From contig NZ_OBDY01000038.1 of NCBI RefSeq assembly GCF_900215205.1, positions 1 through 64,000 of the forward strand: 64,000 nt of DNA. The letters run 5' to 3'. Below the pieces are notes generated by a model that was not told where the DNA came from, made no database searches, and saw only the letters and a list, made by a program, of their open reading frames with translations. The stretch comes from Paractinoplanes atraurantiacus (GTDB lineage: Bacteria > Actinomycetota > Actinomycetes > Mycobacteriales > Micromonosporaceae). Each line of letters begins with the position of its first letter. Within the stretch, counting starts at the first letter, position 1. This document shows positions 33,925 through 42,801 of the stretch, one piece after another. A program made the translations under genes and the position numbers.

Positions 33925-36354
33925 ATGGCCACCACATTCGCCGATCAACTCCGGTCGCTCACCGACGAGGCGCTGAGCGCGCTCATTCAGCTGCGCCCCG
34001 ACCTCGTCGTGCCCGTTCCCGCCGACGTCTCCGCCCTCGCCGTCCGCGCGCAGTCCCGCGGCTCGGTCGCCCGCTGCCTGGACGGCCTGGACGAGTTCAC
34101 CCTCCAGATCCTCGACGCCGCCCGCCTGACCCGCTCGGCCGAGACCGCCCTGACCTCGGCCGGCGCCATCATCGAGCTGGCCGCCGGGGTGGCCGCCGAC
34201 GACGTCCGCGTCGCGATCGACCGCCTCCGGGTCCGCTTCCTGCTGCACGGCCCCGAGGACGCGCTCGAGGTCACCGGCGCCGTGGACGAGGTCACCTCGC
34301 CCTACCCGGCCGGCCTGGGCCGCCCGGCCGACTTCCTCGACCCGAGGACGGCCGCGCTCTGCGCGGACAAGGCCAAATTGCGGCGTACGGTGCTGGCCGC
34401 CCCGCCCGCGGCGCGGGCCGTGCTCGACCGGCTGGCCGAGGGCCCCCCGATCGGCGCGCTGGGCCGCACGACGAAAGCCGAGCCGGTGCGATGGCTGGTC
34501 GATCAGCACATTCTGGTGCCGATCAGCGAGGCCGGTCGTTCCCCGCGCCCGGACGGCGAGCTGGTGGAGCTGCCCCGCGAGGTCGGCCTGCTGCTGCGCC
34601 GCGAGAGCGGGCCGCTCGGGCCGATGCGCCCGTTCCCACCGCTGCCCGAGGGCACGGCCCGCGATCCGAAGTCGGTCGACTCGGCCGGCGCGGGCCAGGT
34701 GATGGAGGCCGTTCGCAGCACCGAGGCGCTGCTGGAGGCGCTCGCGGCCGAGCCGGCTCCCGTTCTGCGGGCGGGCGGTCTCGGGGTGCGCGATCTGAAG
34801 CGTCTCGCGCGCGGGGCCGGCCTGGACGAGCCCGGCGCGGCGCTGCTGCTCGAGATCGCGTACGCGGCCGGGCTGCTCGGCGAGAGCGACGTCGCCGGTT
34901 CGGGCCGCTCGGTCACGGTCAGCCGCGCCGCCGGCCAGATCGACGAGATCTTCCTGCCCACCGGGGCGTACGACCTGTGGCGGGCGCTCAGCATCGCCCA
35001 GCGCTGGACCGCCCTGGCCCGCGCCTGGCTGATGATGACCCGCCAGCCGGGCCTGGTCGGGCAGCGCGACGAGCGGGACCGGCCGATCAACGCGCTGGCC
35101 CCGGACGCCGAGCGGGCCGGCGCCCCGCAGGCGCGCCGGGAGGCCCTGCTCGTGCTGACCGACCTCAAGCCGGGCACGGTGCCGGCCGTCGACGAGGTGC
35201 TCGGCCTGCTGGCCTGGCAGAGCCCGCGCCGGGCCCGGGGCCGTGAGGCGACCCACCGCGACGCGCTGAGCGGCGCCGCCCTGCTGGGGGTGACCGCGCT
35301 CGGCGCCATCACCTCGTACGGCCGCCTCCTGCTGGAAGATCCGGACATCGACGACAGTGATCCGCTCGGGGTGCGGCCGGCCAGCTCGGCCGAGGCGCCG
35401 GGTGACGGGGTTCGCGCGCTGGACGAGCTGCTGCCGGCCCCGGTCGACCATGTGCTGGTGCAGGCCGACCTGTCGGTGGTCGTGCCGGGTCCGCCCGAGC
35501 CCGAGCTGGCGGCCGAGCTCGACGTGGTCGCCGAGCCGGAGTCGGCCGGCGGCGCGAGCGTCTTCCGGGTGACCACGGCCAGCGTGCGGCGCGCCCTCGA
35601 CGTCGGCTACACCGCCACCGACCTGCACACGCTGTTCCGGCGGCGGTCGCGGACGCCGGTGCCGCAGACGCTGACGTACATGATCGACGACGCCGCCCGC
35701 AAGCACGGCGGGCTGCGCGCCGGCTCCGCCGGGTCGTACCTGCGCAGCGACGACGAGGCGCTGATCGCCGAGGTGCTGACCGACAAGCGGCTGGCCTCGC
35801 TGGGCCTGCGCCAGATCGCGCCGACCGTGCTGGTCAGCCCGTTGCAGGTGGCGCGGCTGCTGGGCGGGCTGCGCGACGCCGGGTTCGCACCGGTGGCCGA
35901 GGACGCGGGCGGGGCGGCCGTGCTGTCGCGGCCGAAGGTCCGCCGGGCACCGACCCGCACCTCGGTGGCCGCGCGAGCGGCCGAGCACGCCGGGCCGCCG
36001 AGCCTGGCCGGGCCGCGCCTGGCCGGGGTGGTGGAACAGATCCGCCGGGGCGACATCGCGACGCGGGCCGCGCGGCGGGCGCCGGCCGGGGTGCGCGCGG
36101 CCAACGGCCAGGGCGCGCCGGGTCTGACTCCCGTCCAGCAGCACGGGCAGGCCATGGCGGTGCTGCAACAGGCCGTACGGGAAAAAGCACGGGTTTGGGT
36201 GGGTTATGTCGACTCGCATGGGGCGACGCTGTCGCGCTTGGTCAAGCCCGTGTCGCTGAGTGCCGGATATCTGCGGGCCGAGGACGAGCGGACCGAGACG
36301 CTGCACACCTTCGCGCTGCACCGGATAACCGCGGCCGTGCCCGAACAGGAGTAG
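33925..36354 (+). CDS. Helicase-associated domain protein (Helicase_C_3 type)
   Basis: 809 aa, soluble. The N-terminus (FADQLRSLTDEALSALIQLR) starts a winged-helix-rich region; around residues 500-640 is the helicase C-terminal/XPB-Ssl2-like domain (VLVQADLSVVVPGPPEPELA, FRVTTASVRRALDVGYTATD, TPVPQTLTYMIDDAARKHGG). Residues ~660-735 are a basic Ala/Arg linker. The C-terminus (KARVWVGYVDSHGATLSRLV) is a WYL-like segment. No Walker motifs, so it is not itself a helicase; it probably partners the XPB helicase just downstream. ATG with TAGCGT 8 nt upstream. Confidence 0.85.
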   Translation: MATTFADQLRSLTDEALSALIQLRPDLVVPVPADVSALAVRAQSRGSVARCLDGLDEFTLQILDAARLTRSAETALTSAGAIIELAAGVAADDVRVAIDRLRVRFLLHGPEDALEVTGAVDEVTSPYPAGLGRPADFLDPRTAALCADKAKLRRTVLAAPPAARAVLDRLAEGPPIGALGRTTKAEPVRWLVDQHILVPISEAGRSPRPDGELVELPREVGLLLRRESGPLGPMRPFPPLPEGTARDPKSVDSAGAGQVMEAVRSTEALLEALAAEPAPVLRAGGLGVRDLKRLARGAGLDEPGAALLLEIAYAAGLLGESDVAGSGRSVTVSRAAGQIDEIFLPTGAYDLWRALSIAQRWTALARAWLMMTRQPGLVGQRDERDRPINALAPDAERAGAPQARREALLVLTDLKPGTVPAVDEVLGLLAWQSPRRARGREATHRDALSGAALLGVTALGAITSYGRLLLEDPDIDDSDPLGVRPASSAEAPGDGVRALDELLPAPVDHVLVQADLSVVVPGPPEPELAAELDVVAEPESAGGASVFRVTTASVRRALDVGYTATDLHTLFRRRSRTPVPQTLTYMIDDAARKHGGLRAGSAGSYLRSDDEALIAEVLTDKRLASLGLRQIAPTVLVSPLQVARLLGGLRDAGFAPVAEDAGGAAVLSRPKVRRAPTRTSVAARAAEHAGPPSLAGPRLAGVVEQIRRGDIATRAARRAPAGVRAANGQGAPGLTPVQQHGQAMAVLQQAVREKARVWVGYVDSHGATLSRLVKPVSLSAGYLRAEDERTETLHTFALHRITAAVPEQE

Positions 36355-36407
36355 CCGGAAGCGTGTCAGACTGGAGGGTCGTTGTTTGCTCTTCGGAGGG
36401 TGTGCAC

Positions 36408-38069
36408 GTGAGCGGCGGACCGCTGATCGTTCAATCCGACAAGACACTTCTCCTCGAGGTCGACCACCCGGACGCGCAGGCGTGCCGGATGGCGATCGCC
36501 CCGTTCGCCGAGCTGGAGCGCTCGCCCGAGCACGTACACACGTACCGGCTGACGCCGCTCGGCCTGTGGAACGCCCGCGCCGCCGGTCACGACGCCGAGA
36601 GCGTGGTCGACTCGCTGATCAAGTTCTCGCGCTACCCGGTGCCGAACGCGCTGCTGGTCGACGTGGCCGAGACGATGGACCGCTACGGGCGCCTCCAGCT
36701 GGTCAACGACCCCAACAACGGGCTCGTCCTGCGCGGCCTCGACAAGATCGTGCTGATCGAGGTGGCCAAGTCGAAGAAGCTGGCCGGCATGCTCGGCGCG
36801 AAGATCGACGACGAGACCATCGTGGTCCACCCGTCCGAGCGCGGCCGGCTCAAGCAGGCGCTGCTCAAGCTCGGCTGGCCCGCGGAAGACCTGGCCGGCT
36901 ATGTCGACGGCGAGGCCCACGAGATCAACCTGGCCGAGGACGGCTGGACGCTGCGGTCCTACCAGCAGGACGCGGTCGACGGCTTCTGGGCCGGCGGCTC
37001 CGGCGTCGTGGTGCTGCCCTGCGGGGCGGGCAAGACGCTGGTCGGCGCGGCCGCGATGGCCACGGCCAAGGCGACCACGCTGATCCTGGTCACCAACACG
37101 GTGGCCGGCCGGCAGTGGAAGCGTGAGCTGATCGCGCGGACGTCGCTGACCGAGGAGGAGATCGGCGAGTACAGCGGCGAGCGCAAGGAGATCCGCGCGG
37201 TCACCATCGCCACCTACCAGGTGCTGACCTCGCGCCGCGGCGGCGCCTTCACCCACCTCGACCTGTTCGGTGCCCGCGACTGGGGCCTGGTCATCTACGA
37301 CGAGGTCCACCTGCTCCCGGCGCCCATCTTCCGCTTCACGGCCGACCTCCAGGCCCGCCGCCGTCTCGGTCTCACGGCCACGCTGGTCCGCGAGGACGGT
37401 CGCGAGGGCGACGTCTTCTCGCTGATCGGCCCCAAGCGCTACGACGCGCCCTGGAAGGACATCGAGTCGCAGGGCTGGATCGCGCCCGCCGAGTGCGTCG
37501 AGGTCCGGGTCACTCTCACCGAGGCCGAGAGGATGTCGTACGCGGTCACGGAGGCCGAGGAGCGCTACCGCGTGGCCGCCACGGCGCGCACCAAACTGCC
37601 GGTGGTGCGGGCTCTGGTCGACAAGCACGCCGACGAGCAGGTGCTGGTCATCGGCGCCTACATCGACCAGCTGCACGAGCTGGGCGAATACCTGGACGCG
37701 CCGATCGTGCAGGGCTCGACCACCAACAAGGAGCGCGAGCGTCTCTTCGACGCGTTCCGCGCCGGTGAGCTGCGCGCCCTGGTCCTCTCCAAGGTCGGCA
37801 ACTTCTCCATCGACCTGCCCGAGGCGGCGGTGGCCATCCAGGTCTCGGGCACCTTCGGCTCCCGGCAGGAGGAGGCCCAGCGCCTGGGCCGGGTGCTGCG
37901 CCCCAAGGCCGACGGCCGCCAGGCCCACTTCTACTCGGTCGTCTCCCGCGACACCATCGACACCGAGTACGCGGCCCACCGCCAGCGCTTCCTGGCCGAG
38001 CAGGGCTACGCCTACACGATCGTCGACGCCGACGACGTCCTCGGCCCGCCGCTCCCCCAGATCGACTGA
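36408..38069 (+). CDS. XPB-type DNA repair helicase
   Basis: 553 aa SF2 helicase. The N-terminal part (GPLIVQSDKTLLLEVDHPDA) is the damage-recognition-like domain. Motif I is VVLPCGAGKTLVGAAAMATA near residue 202, motif II YDEVHLL, motif III LTATLVREDGREGDVF, and motif VI QEEAQRLGRVLRPK near 490; RED motif is present in TATLVREDGR. Bacterial XPB unwinds DNA 3' to 5'. GTG start with CGGAGGG 7 nt upstream. 53 bp after the helicase-associated gene, so the two are co-transcribed. Confidence 0.93.
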   Translation: MSGGPLIVQSDKTLLLEVDHPDAQACRMAIAPFAELERSPEHVHTYRLTPLGLWNARAAGHDAESVVDSLIKFSRYPVPNALLVDVAETMDRYGRLQLVNDPNNGLVLRGLDKIVLIEVAKSKKLAGMLGAKIDDETIVVHPSERGRLKQALLKLGWPAEDLAGYVDGEAHEINLAEDGWTLRSYQQDAVDGFWAGGSGVVVLPCGAGKTLVGAAAMATAKATTLILVTNTVAGRQWKRELIARTSLTEEEIGEYSGERKEIRAVTIATYQVLTSRRGGAFTHLDLFGARDWGLVIYDEVHLLPAPIFRFTADLQARRRLGLTATLVREDGREGDVFSLIGPKRYDAPWKDIESQGWIAPAECVEVRVTLTEAERMSYAVTEAEERYRVAATARTKLPVVRALVDKHADEQVLVIGAYIDQLHELGEYLDAPIVQGSTTNKERERLFDAFRAGELRALVLSKVGNFSIDLPEAAVAIQVSGTFGSRQEEAQRLGRVLRPKADGRQAHFYSVVSRDTIDTEYAAHRQRFLAEQGYAYTIVDADDVLGPPLPQID

Positions 38070-38105
38070 TGGTGTTCTTGGGCTGAGCGGTCCTAGCGTG
38101 ACCTC

Positions 38106-38732
38106 ATGTGGGACGTCATCGTCGCCGAGCGCCTCGCCCTGGCCGACCTGCTCGACTCGCTCTCGCCCGAGGAGTGGGGCCGGCCGTCGCTGTGCCGGAG
38201 CTGGACGGTGCACGACGTCGCCGCACACATGACGATGCAGCAGCTGGGCCTCGCCGGCCTGGTCGGCGTGGCCATGCGGTGGCGGGGCAGCATGGCCCGC
38301 ACCACCCGGGAGGCGGCCCGTCGCCGGGCCGCCGACCGGGCGCCGGCGCAGATCGTCGCCGAGATCAGGGAGACCGCGCCCCGTCACCGCCACACGGTCG
38401 GCGTCAGCCGGCTCGAGACGCTGACCGACCTGCTCGTGCACACTCAGGACATCGCGGTGCCGCTCGGGCGCCGGCACGACATGCCACCGAAAGCCGCGGC
38501 GGTGGCGGCGACCCGGATGTTGACGATGCGCTGGCCGCCCCCGTTGCCGTCGGCCCGCGCGGCGGCGGGTTTCCGGCTCACGGCCACCGACACCGACTGG
38601 ACCTGGGGCTCCGGGCTCGGCGTCCAGGGCCCGATGTCGGCCCTCCTGCTGACCTGCTGCGGCCGCGACGTGGCCAGATCCGAGCTGTCCGGCCCCGGCG
38701 CCCCCGACCTGATCGCCCGCCTCAGCCGCTGA
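38106..38732 (+). CDS. Maleylpyruvate-isomerase-like DinB family protein
   Basis: 208 aa, the mycothiol-dependent DinB_2/MDMPI family. WTVHDVAAHMTMQQ carries His 36 and His 41 and TDLLVHTQDIAV gives D108xxxH112, the family's metal site with Asp replacing the usual Glu. Such enzymes use mycothiol for isomerase or transferase reactions; substrate unknown. ATG follows TAGCGT by 6 nt. Its 3' end abuts a patch of short repeats. Confidence 0.83.
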   Translation: MWDVIVAERLALADLLDSLSPEEWGRPSLCRSWTVHDVAAHMTMQQLGLAGLVGVAMRWRGSMARTTREAARRRAADRAPAQIVAEIRETAPRHRHTVGVSRLETLTDLLVHTQDIAVPLGRRHDMPPKAAAVAATRMLTMRWPPPLPSARAAAGFRLTATDTDWTWGSGLGVQGPMSALLLTCCGRDVARSELSGPGAPDLIARLSR

Positions 38733-38738
38733 CCGCGC

Positions 38739-38792
38739 CAGCCGGCCCTCCGACCTGTTCGCGCCCAGCCGGCCCTCCGACCTGTTCGCGCC
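38739..38792. repeat. 27-bp tandem repeat plus degenerate copies
   Basis: Two perfect 27-bp copies (38739-38765 and 38766-38792) followed by diverged copies to ~38836. The unit resembles the end of the preceding gene (coding ...PDLIARLSR), suggesting expansion of the gene's 3' end in a non-coding spacer. Confidence 0.75.
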
Positions 38793-38840
38793 CCAGCCGC
38801 TGACCGCGCCCAGCCGGCGCGCCCGATCTGGTCGCGCGAA

Positions 38841-39407
38841 TCAGCCGGTGACCGTCGGCGTCGGCGGGTCCACCAGGTCGGCGGTGGCCGTCGGCGCCGG
38901 CGGGTAGACGTCCACGGCCGGCTCGGGCGCGCTTTCGCCGCCCCGGGCCAGCGCGAAAAAGCCGCACAGCACGAAGAGCACGACGATCGCGCCTCCGGCC
39001 ACTAAACCGATCAGCGCCCAGTTGGTCGACCGCGGCCGGGCCGGCGGCACAGGCGGCGGATAGACGCCGGCCGACTGGGCCGTCGGCGGATAGAAGCCGG
39101 CCGGCTCGGACGGCGGCGCATAGGGGCCGCCCGGCTGGGACGGCGGTGCATAGAAGGCCTCTGGCCGGCGCGGCTGGGTGCCGGCCTCCTCGTGCGCGGC
39201 GGCGGCGATCGCCTCTGGGGTGCCGAGCCGCTCGAGCACCTCGATGACCTCGCCCTCGGAGGCCAGGTTGCGCTCGTCGCGCTCGGTGGCGATGTGCGCG
39301 GCCAGGTCGGCGAGCAGCTCGCGGCGCTGAAGCACCGGCAGCCCGGCCAGTCGCTGGTCGACCTCGCGCAGATATTCGGCGACGACGTCGGTCTGATTGG
39401 TCTTCAT
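38841..39407 (-). CDS. HAAS-domain protein with Pro-rich linker and membrane helix
   Basis: 188 aa. N-terminal ~75 residues (VAEYLREVDQRLAGLPVLQR, RRELLADLAAHIATERDERN, VLERLGTPEAIAAAAHEEAG) form a HAAS-type domain; a Pro/Tyr linker with degenerate YAPPSQPGG/FYPPTA units follows, then one membrane helix (ALIGLVAGGAIVVLFVLCG) and a Pro/Thr-rich outer tail. HAAS domains are usually regulated by a PadR partner, which is the overlapping upstream gene (ATGA). Function unknown. Confidence 0.82.
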   Translation of the reverse strand: MKTNQTDVVAEYLREVDQRLAGLPVLQRRELLADLAAHIATERDERNLASEGEVIEVLERLGTPEAIAAAAHEEAGTQPRRPEAFYAPPSQPGGPYAPPSEPAGFYPPTAQSAGVYPPPVPPARPRSTNWALIGLVAGGAIVVLFVLCGFFALARGGESAPEPAVDVYPPAPTATADLVDPPTPTVTG

Positions 39408-39748
39408 GCGGCCTCACCGGTTCCCACGAGTCGGTCCACGGTCTGTCGGAAGGAAACCCATTCGCTGCGGAAGTGCTCGAGCGCGGACCGGCCGGCCATG
39501 GTCAGCCCGTAGTAGCGCCGGGGCGGCCCGGACGGCGACTCGACCCACTTGCTCTCCAGCCAACCCGACCGGCGCAAGCGCGACAGCAACGGATAGATCG
39601 TCCCTTCGCCGGCGGCCAGGTTGGGCTCCTCACCGAGCCGCCGAACGATCTCGTTGCCGTACCGGTCCTCGAACTCCACCATCGCCAGGACACAGAACTC
39701 GAGCGTCCCCCGCCGCAGCCCGGTCGCCAACTGCGAGACATCTCCCAT
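39404..39748 (-). CDS. PadR family transcriptional regulator
   Basis: 114 aa. Winged helix: LRRGTLEFCVLAMVEFEDRY, then GEGTIYPLLSRLRRSGWLES and PRRYYGLTMAGRSALEHF, the PadR signature. TACTGT lies 7 nt before the ATG at 39746-39748, leaderless layout. Its stop overlaps the start of the HAAS gene. It probably controls this pair through the TACCT/AGGTA palindrome at 39760-39778. Confidence 0.9.
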   Translation of the reverse strand: MGDVSQLATGLRRGTLEFCVLAMVEFEDRYGNEIVRRLGEEPNLAAGEGTIYPLLSRLRRSGWLESKWVESPSGPPRRYYGLTMAGRSALEHFRSEWVSFRQTVDRLVGTGEAA

Positions 39749-39759
39749 GCGCCACACAG

Positions 39760-39778
39760 TACCTGGCGACGCAAGGTA
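39760..39778. promoter_or_regulatory. Probable PadR operator
   Basis: TACCT-N9-AGGTA (39760-39778) is an inverted repeat whose inner edge overlaps the -10 (TACTGT, - strand) of padR. Length and position suit a PadR dimer site for autorepression; sequence identity to known PadR sites is not established. Confidence 0.5.
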
Positions 39779-39790
39779 GAGCTATCCGAC

Positions 39791-39988
39791 GGGTCTCGGG
39801 ATCACCGCCGTGCCGTTGGAGCACCTGCCTGATCAGCGCGACACCGGCGTCGAGGTCGTCGAGGACACCGACGCTGAATCGGACGGCGGCCCCTCCACGT
39901 CCGGGCAACAGGGTGGCTCCGCTCGACTCGGCCCAGCCCAGGTCCGCCAGTGCGCCTGATCGTTCTGGGCAGCGGCATGCGCGGCAGC
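39791..39988 (-). pseudogene. Possible C-terminal fragment of a PLP-dependent enzyme
   Basis: On the - strand downstream of ligD a reading frame has no start codon but reads ALADLGWAESSGATLLPGRG, GAAVRFSVGVLDDLDAG and VALIRQVLQRHGG, which resembles the C-terminus of Cys/Met-metabolism or class V PLP enzymes (VRxSVG...DL). With no start and only ~60 codons, it could be a remnant or chance similarity. This spacer otherwise contains only the padR promoter. Confidence 0.3.
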
Positions 39989-40894
39989 CTAGGGCAGGAC
40001 GGGTCCCTTGCGCAGGAGGCCTTCGAGCAGGTCGCCGTGCTGCTCGACGCGTTCGAGCACCTCGTCCGCGCGGAACTGCCGCGGCTCCTCGTCGCCGGTG
40101 GCTATGGCCTCGACCTCCTCCCACAGCAGCGGGGTGGAGGCGGTCGGCTGCTCCTGGGCGCGCAGCGAATACGGGGTCACTGTGGTCTTCGCCGCGGCGT
40201 TCTGACTCCAGTCGATGAAGACCTTGCCGGGACGGATGGCTTTCGCCATCTTGGCGGTGATCGAGCCGGGGACCATCGCCGCCAGCTCTTCGGCGATTTT
40301 CTTGGTGTACGCCGACACGACCTCCGAGTCCTGCGTCCCCGAGATCGGGCAGCAGAGCTGCATGCCCTTCTTGCCCGACGTCTTGGGCCACGCCTCGACA
40401 CCGTCCTCGGCGAGCCGGTCGCGCATCAGCACCGCCACCGCGCAGCACTCCCGCAGCGCGGCCGGCGCACCCGGGTCGAGGTCGACCACGAGCAGGTCCG
40501 GGTTCTCGCCGATCCGCCACTGCGGGGTGTGCAGTTCGAGCGCGGCCAGGTTGGCCAGCCAGACCAGTGTCGCCAGCTCGTCGACCACCACGAAGTCGAT
40601 GGTCTCGCGGCTCTTCGTCGACCCGGGAACGGGCAGCGTTTCCAGGCGCACCCAATCGGGCGTACCCCCGGGCTTGTTCTTCTCGAAGAAGTGGACGCCG
40701 TCGACGCCGTTCGGGAAGCGGATCCGGGTGACCGCCCGCCCGGCCAGATGCGGGAGCATCACCGGCGCGATCCGCGAGTAGTAGTCGATGACCTCGCCCT
40801 TGGTGAACCCGGCGGCCGGGTACATCACCTTGTCCAGGTTGGAGAGTTCCAGGTCACGGCCGTCGATCGAGACCGGGAGCCGGTCACCGGCCAT
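39989..40894 (-). CDS. LigD polymerase-domain protein (NHEJ primase-polymerase)
   Basis: 301 aa stand-alone archaeo-eukaryotic primase-polymerase domain as found in LigD. Active-site Asp pair lies in LLVVDLDPGAP near residue 150 and the TSGKKGMQLCCPI segment follows; RIRFPNGVDGVHFFEKN and GKVFIDWSQNAAAKTT are family marks. It fills gaps and adds nucleotides at double-strand breaks. Start ATG 40894, overlapping the ligase stop by 11 bp. No phosphoesterase domain here. The ligase is upstream and Ku divergent, forming an NHEJ locus. Confidence 0.92.
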   Translation of the reverse strand: MAGDRLPVSIDGRDLELSNLDKVMYPAAGFTKGEVIDYYSRIAPVMLPHLAGRAVTRIRFPNGVDGVHFFEKNKPGGTPDWVRLETLPVPGSTKSRETIDFVVVDELATLVWLANLAALELHTPQWRIGENPDLLVVDLDPGAPAALRECCAVAVLMRDRLAEDGVEAWPKTSGKKGMQLCCPISGTQDSEVVSAYTKKIAEELAAMVPGSITAKMAKAIRPGKVFIDWSQNAAAKTTVTPYSLRAQEQPTASTPLLWEEVEAIATGDEEPRQFRADEVLERVEQHGDLLEGLLRKGPVLP

Positions 40895-41888
40895 CCTCGT
40901 CCTCCTCCGCGCACTCCTGCGGCGTCTTGTCGTCACGCAACCGCAGGAACCGGGGGAAGCGCAAGCGCCCGTCCGGCGTCCGGTTGCCGTAGCGGATCTC
41001 CACCACCATCTCGGGTCGTACCCAGTGCGCCCCTCGCGAATCCTCGCGCGGCACCGCGCCGGCCACGAACGGCGAGCTTCCGGCGCTGAGCGGCTCCAGC
41101 CGGGACAGCAGCTCCTTCTCGGCGACCGCCCCGATGCCGCCGCCGACCCGGCCCCGAAAGGCGAGCCCGTCCGGTGTCGGCACGCCCACCAGCAGTCCCC
41201 CGAGCTTGCGGGCGCCCGCTCGCCACCCACCGATCACGTAGTCGCCCGTACGGTCAAATTTGACCTTGACCCAGTCCGGAGACCGCGTGCCGGGGAGATA
41301 GACCGAGTCGGCGCGCTTGGCGACCACGCCCTCGAGGCTGTTCTCCCGGGCGGCGGCCTCGGTCGCCGGTCCGTCGCCGAACGACGGCGGCACCATCCAG
41401 CGCGGCCCGGCCAGGCCGAGCTCTTCGAGCTTCTCGCGGCGGGCCAGATAGGGCAGGCCGGTGTAGTCCAGGCCGTCGTGATAGAGCAGATCGAAGATCA
41501 TGTACGTGACGGGGGCAGTCACCGACAGCCGGGCCGCCTTGGAGCTGTCGCGGACGTGCATGCGCTCGGCCAGCGCGGTGAACGACGGCCGGCCCTTGGC
41601 GTCGAGCACCACCATCTCGCCGTCGAGCAGCGTGCCCTCGGGCAGGCTCAGGCCGGCGATCTCCGGATAGGCGGCGGTGACCACGGCGCCGGAGCGCGCG
41701 AACAGGGCGGGTGGACCCCCGGCGAAGAGCGCGAGAACGCGGACACCGTCCCACTTGAACTCGTAGCTCCACTCCGGCCCGGCCGGCAGCGCACCGGCGG
41801 TGGCGAGCATGGGAGACAGCGGCGCACCGGGCACCCGATCACCATAGGCAGAGCCGAACACCTTACGCAGGCGTCTCAGTGATGCCAT
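40884..41888 (-). CDS. ATP-dependent DNA ligase domain protein (LigD ligase)
   Basis: 334 aa. Motif I with the adenylated Lys is YEFKWDGVRVLAL near residue 43, motif III TYMIFDLLYHDGL, motif IV SLEGVVAKRADSVYLP, motif V WVKVKF; the C-terminal OB-fold (YVIGGWRAGARKLGGLLVGV) ends in HWVRPEMVVEIRYGNRT. It seals double-strand breaks with Ku and the Pol protein. Start ATG 41888 is the outer choice; internal GTGs downstream are possible since families begin near PMLATAG. The gap to divergent ku is only 18 bp. Confidence 0.88.
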   Translation of the reverse strand: MASLRRLRKVFGSAYGDRVPGAPLSPMLATAGALPAGPEWSYEFKWDGVRVLALFAGGPPALFARSGAVVTAAYPEIAGLSLPEGTLLDGEMVVLDAKGRPSFTALAERMHVRDSSKAARLSVTAPVTYMIFDLLYHDGLDYTGLPYLARREKLEELGLAGPRWMVPPSFGDGPATEAAARENSLEGVVAKRADSVYLPGTRSPDWVKVKFDRTGDYVIGGWRAGARKLGGLLVGVPTPDGLAFRGRVGGGIGAVAEKELLSRLEPLSAGSSPFVAGAVPREDSRGAHWVRPEMVVEIRYGNRTPDGRLRFPRFLRLRDDKTPQECAEEDEDGR

Positions 41889-41906
41889 TCTGATCAGGGG
41901 GTTCTC

Positions 41907-42788
41907 ATGAGAGCGATCTGGAAGGGCGCCGTCTCCTTCGGCCTGGTGTCCATCGCCGTGAAGCTTTATTCGGCGACCGAGGAGAAGGACATCCGGTTCC
42001 ACCAGGTGCATCGCACCGACGGGGGCCGGATCAAATATCAGCGCACCTGCTCGATCGACGGCGAGGTGGTCAGCTACGACGACATCGCCAAGGGCTACGA
42101 CATCGGCGGCGGCGAGATGGTCATCCTGACCGACGAGGACTTCGCCGACCTGCCGCTGACCACGTCCCGGGCGATCGACGTGCTGGAGTTCGTTCCGGCC
42201 GAGCAGATCGACCCGATCCTGTTCGCCAAGACCTACTACCTCGAACCCGAGGGCCAGGCGGCGAAGCCGTACGTCCTGTTGCGTGACGCCCTGCAGGACG
42301 CCGACCGGGTCGCGGTCGTCAAGATCGCGCTGCGTCAGCGGGAACAGCTGGCCACCCTGCGCGTGCACGAGGGTGTGCTGGTGCTGAACACCATGCTCTG
42401 GCCCGACGAGGTGCGCACCCCCGACTTCGGCTTCCTCGACGAAGACATCGAGACCCGCCCGGCCGAGCTGGCCATGGCGTCGTCGCTGATCGACTCGATG
42501 GCCGGCAGCTTCAAGGCCGAGGAGTTCACCGACAACTACCGGGCCGCCCTCCAGGAGGTCATCGACGCCAAGGTCGAGGGCCGCGAGGTGGTCCAGCCGG
42601 AGGAGACCGAGGAGGCGCCGGCGGCCGCGGTCGATCTGATGGCCGCGCTGAAGGCCTCGGTCGAGCGGGCCAAGGCCGCGCGCGGTGAAAAGGAAGCCCC
42701 GGCTAAGAAAGCTGCGCCCGCACGGAAGAAGGCGACACCGGCGAAGAAGGCCACACCCGCGAAGAAGGCGGCCAAGAAGTCGGCATGA
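41907..42788 (+). CDS. ku: Ku protein (NHEJ)
   Basis: 293 aa. The Ku core (MRAIWKGAVSFGLVSIAVKL through YRAALQEVIDAKVEGREVV) is complete, and the last ~65 residues are Lys/Ala-rich (APARKKATPAKKATPAKKAA), a DNA-binding tail typical of actinobacterial Ku. It binds broken ends as a homodimer and recruits LigD. ATG with AGGGGG 5 nt upstream. Divergent from the ligase gene; the shared 18-bp gap means promoters overlap. Confidence 0.95.
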   Translation: MRAIWKGAVSFGLVSIAVKLYSATEEKDIRFHQVHRTDGGRIKYQRTCSIDGEVVSYDDIAKGYDIGGGEMVILTDEDFADLPLTTSRAIDVLEFVPAEQIDPILFAKTYYLEPEGQAAKPYVLLRDALQDADRVAVVKIALRQREQLATLRVHEGVLVLNTMLWPDEVRTPDFGFLDEDIETRPAELAMASSLIDSMAGSFKAEEFTDNYRAALQEVIDAKVEGREVVQPEETEEAPAAAVDLMAALKASVERAKAARGEKEAPAKKAAPARKKATPAKKATPAKKAAKKSA

Positions 42789-42801
42789 TTAAAGTTGCCC
42801 C

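Noticed and set aside
33910..38477. Two very long open frames (845 and 703 codons) on the - strand
   Set aside because: They lie wholly opposite the helicase-associated and XPB genes, have low-complexity composition and no motifs.
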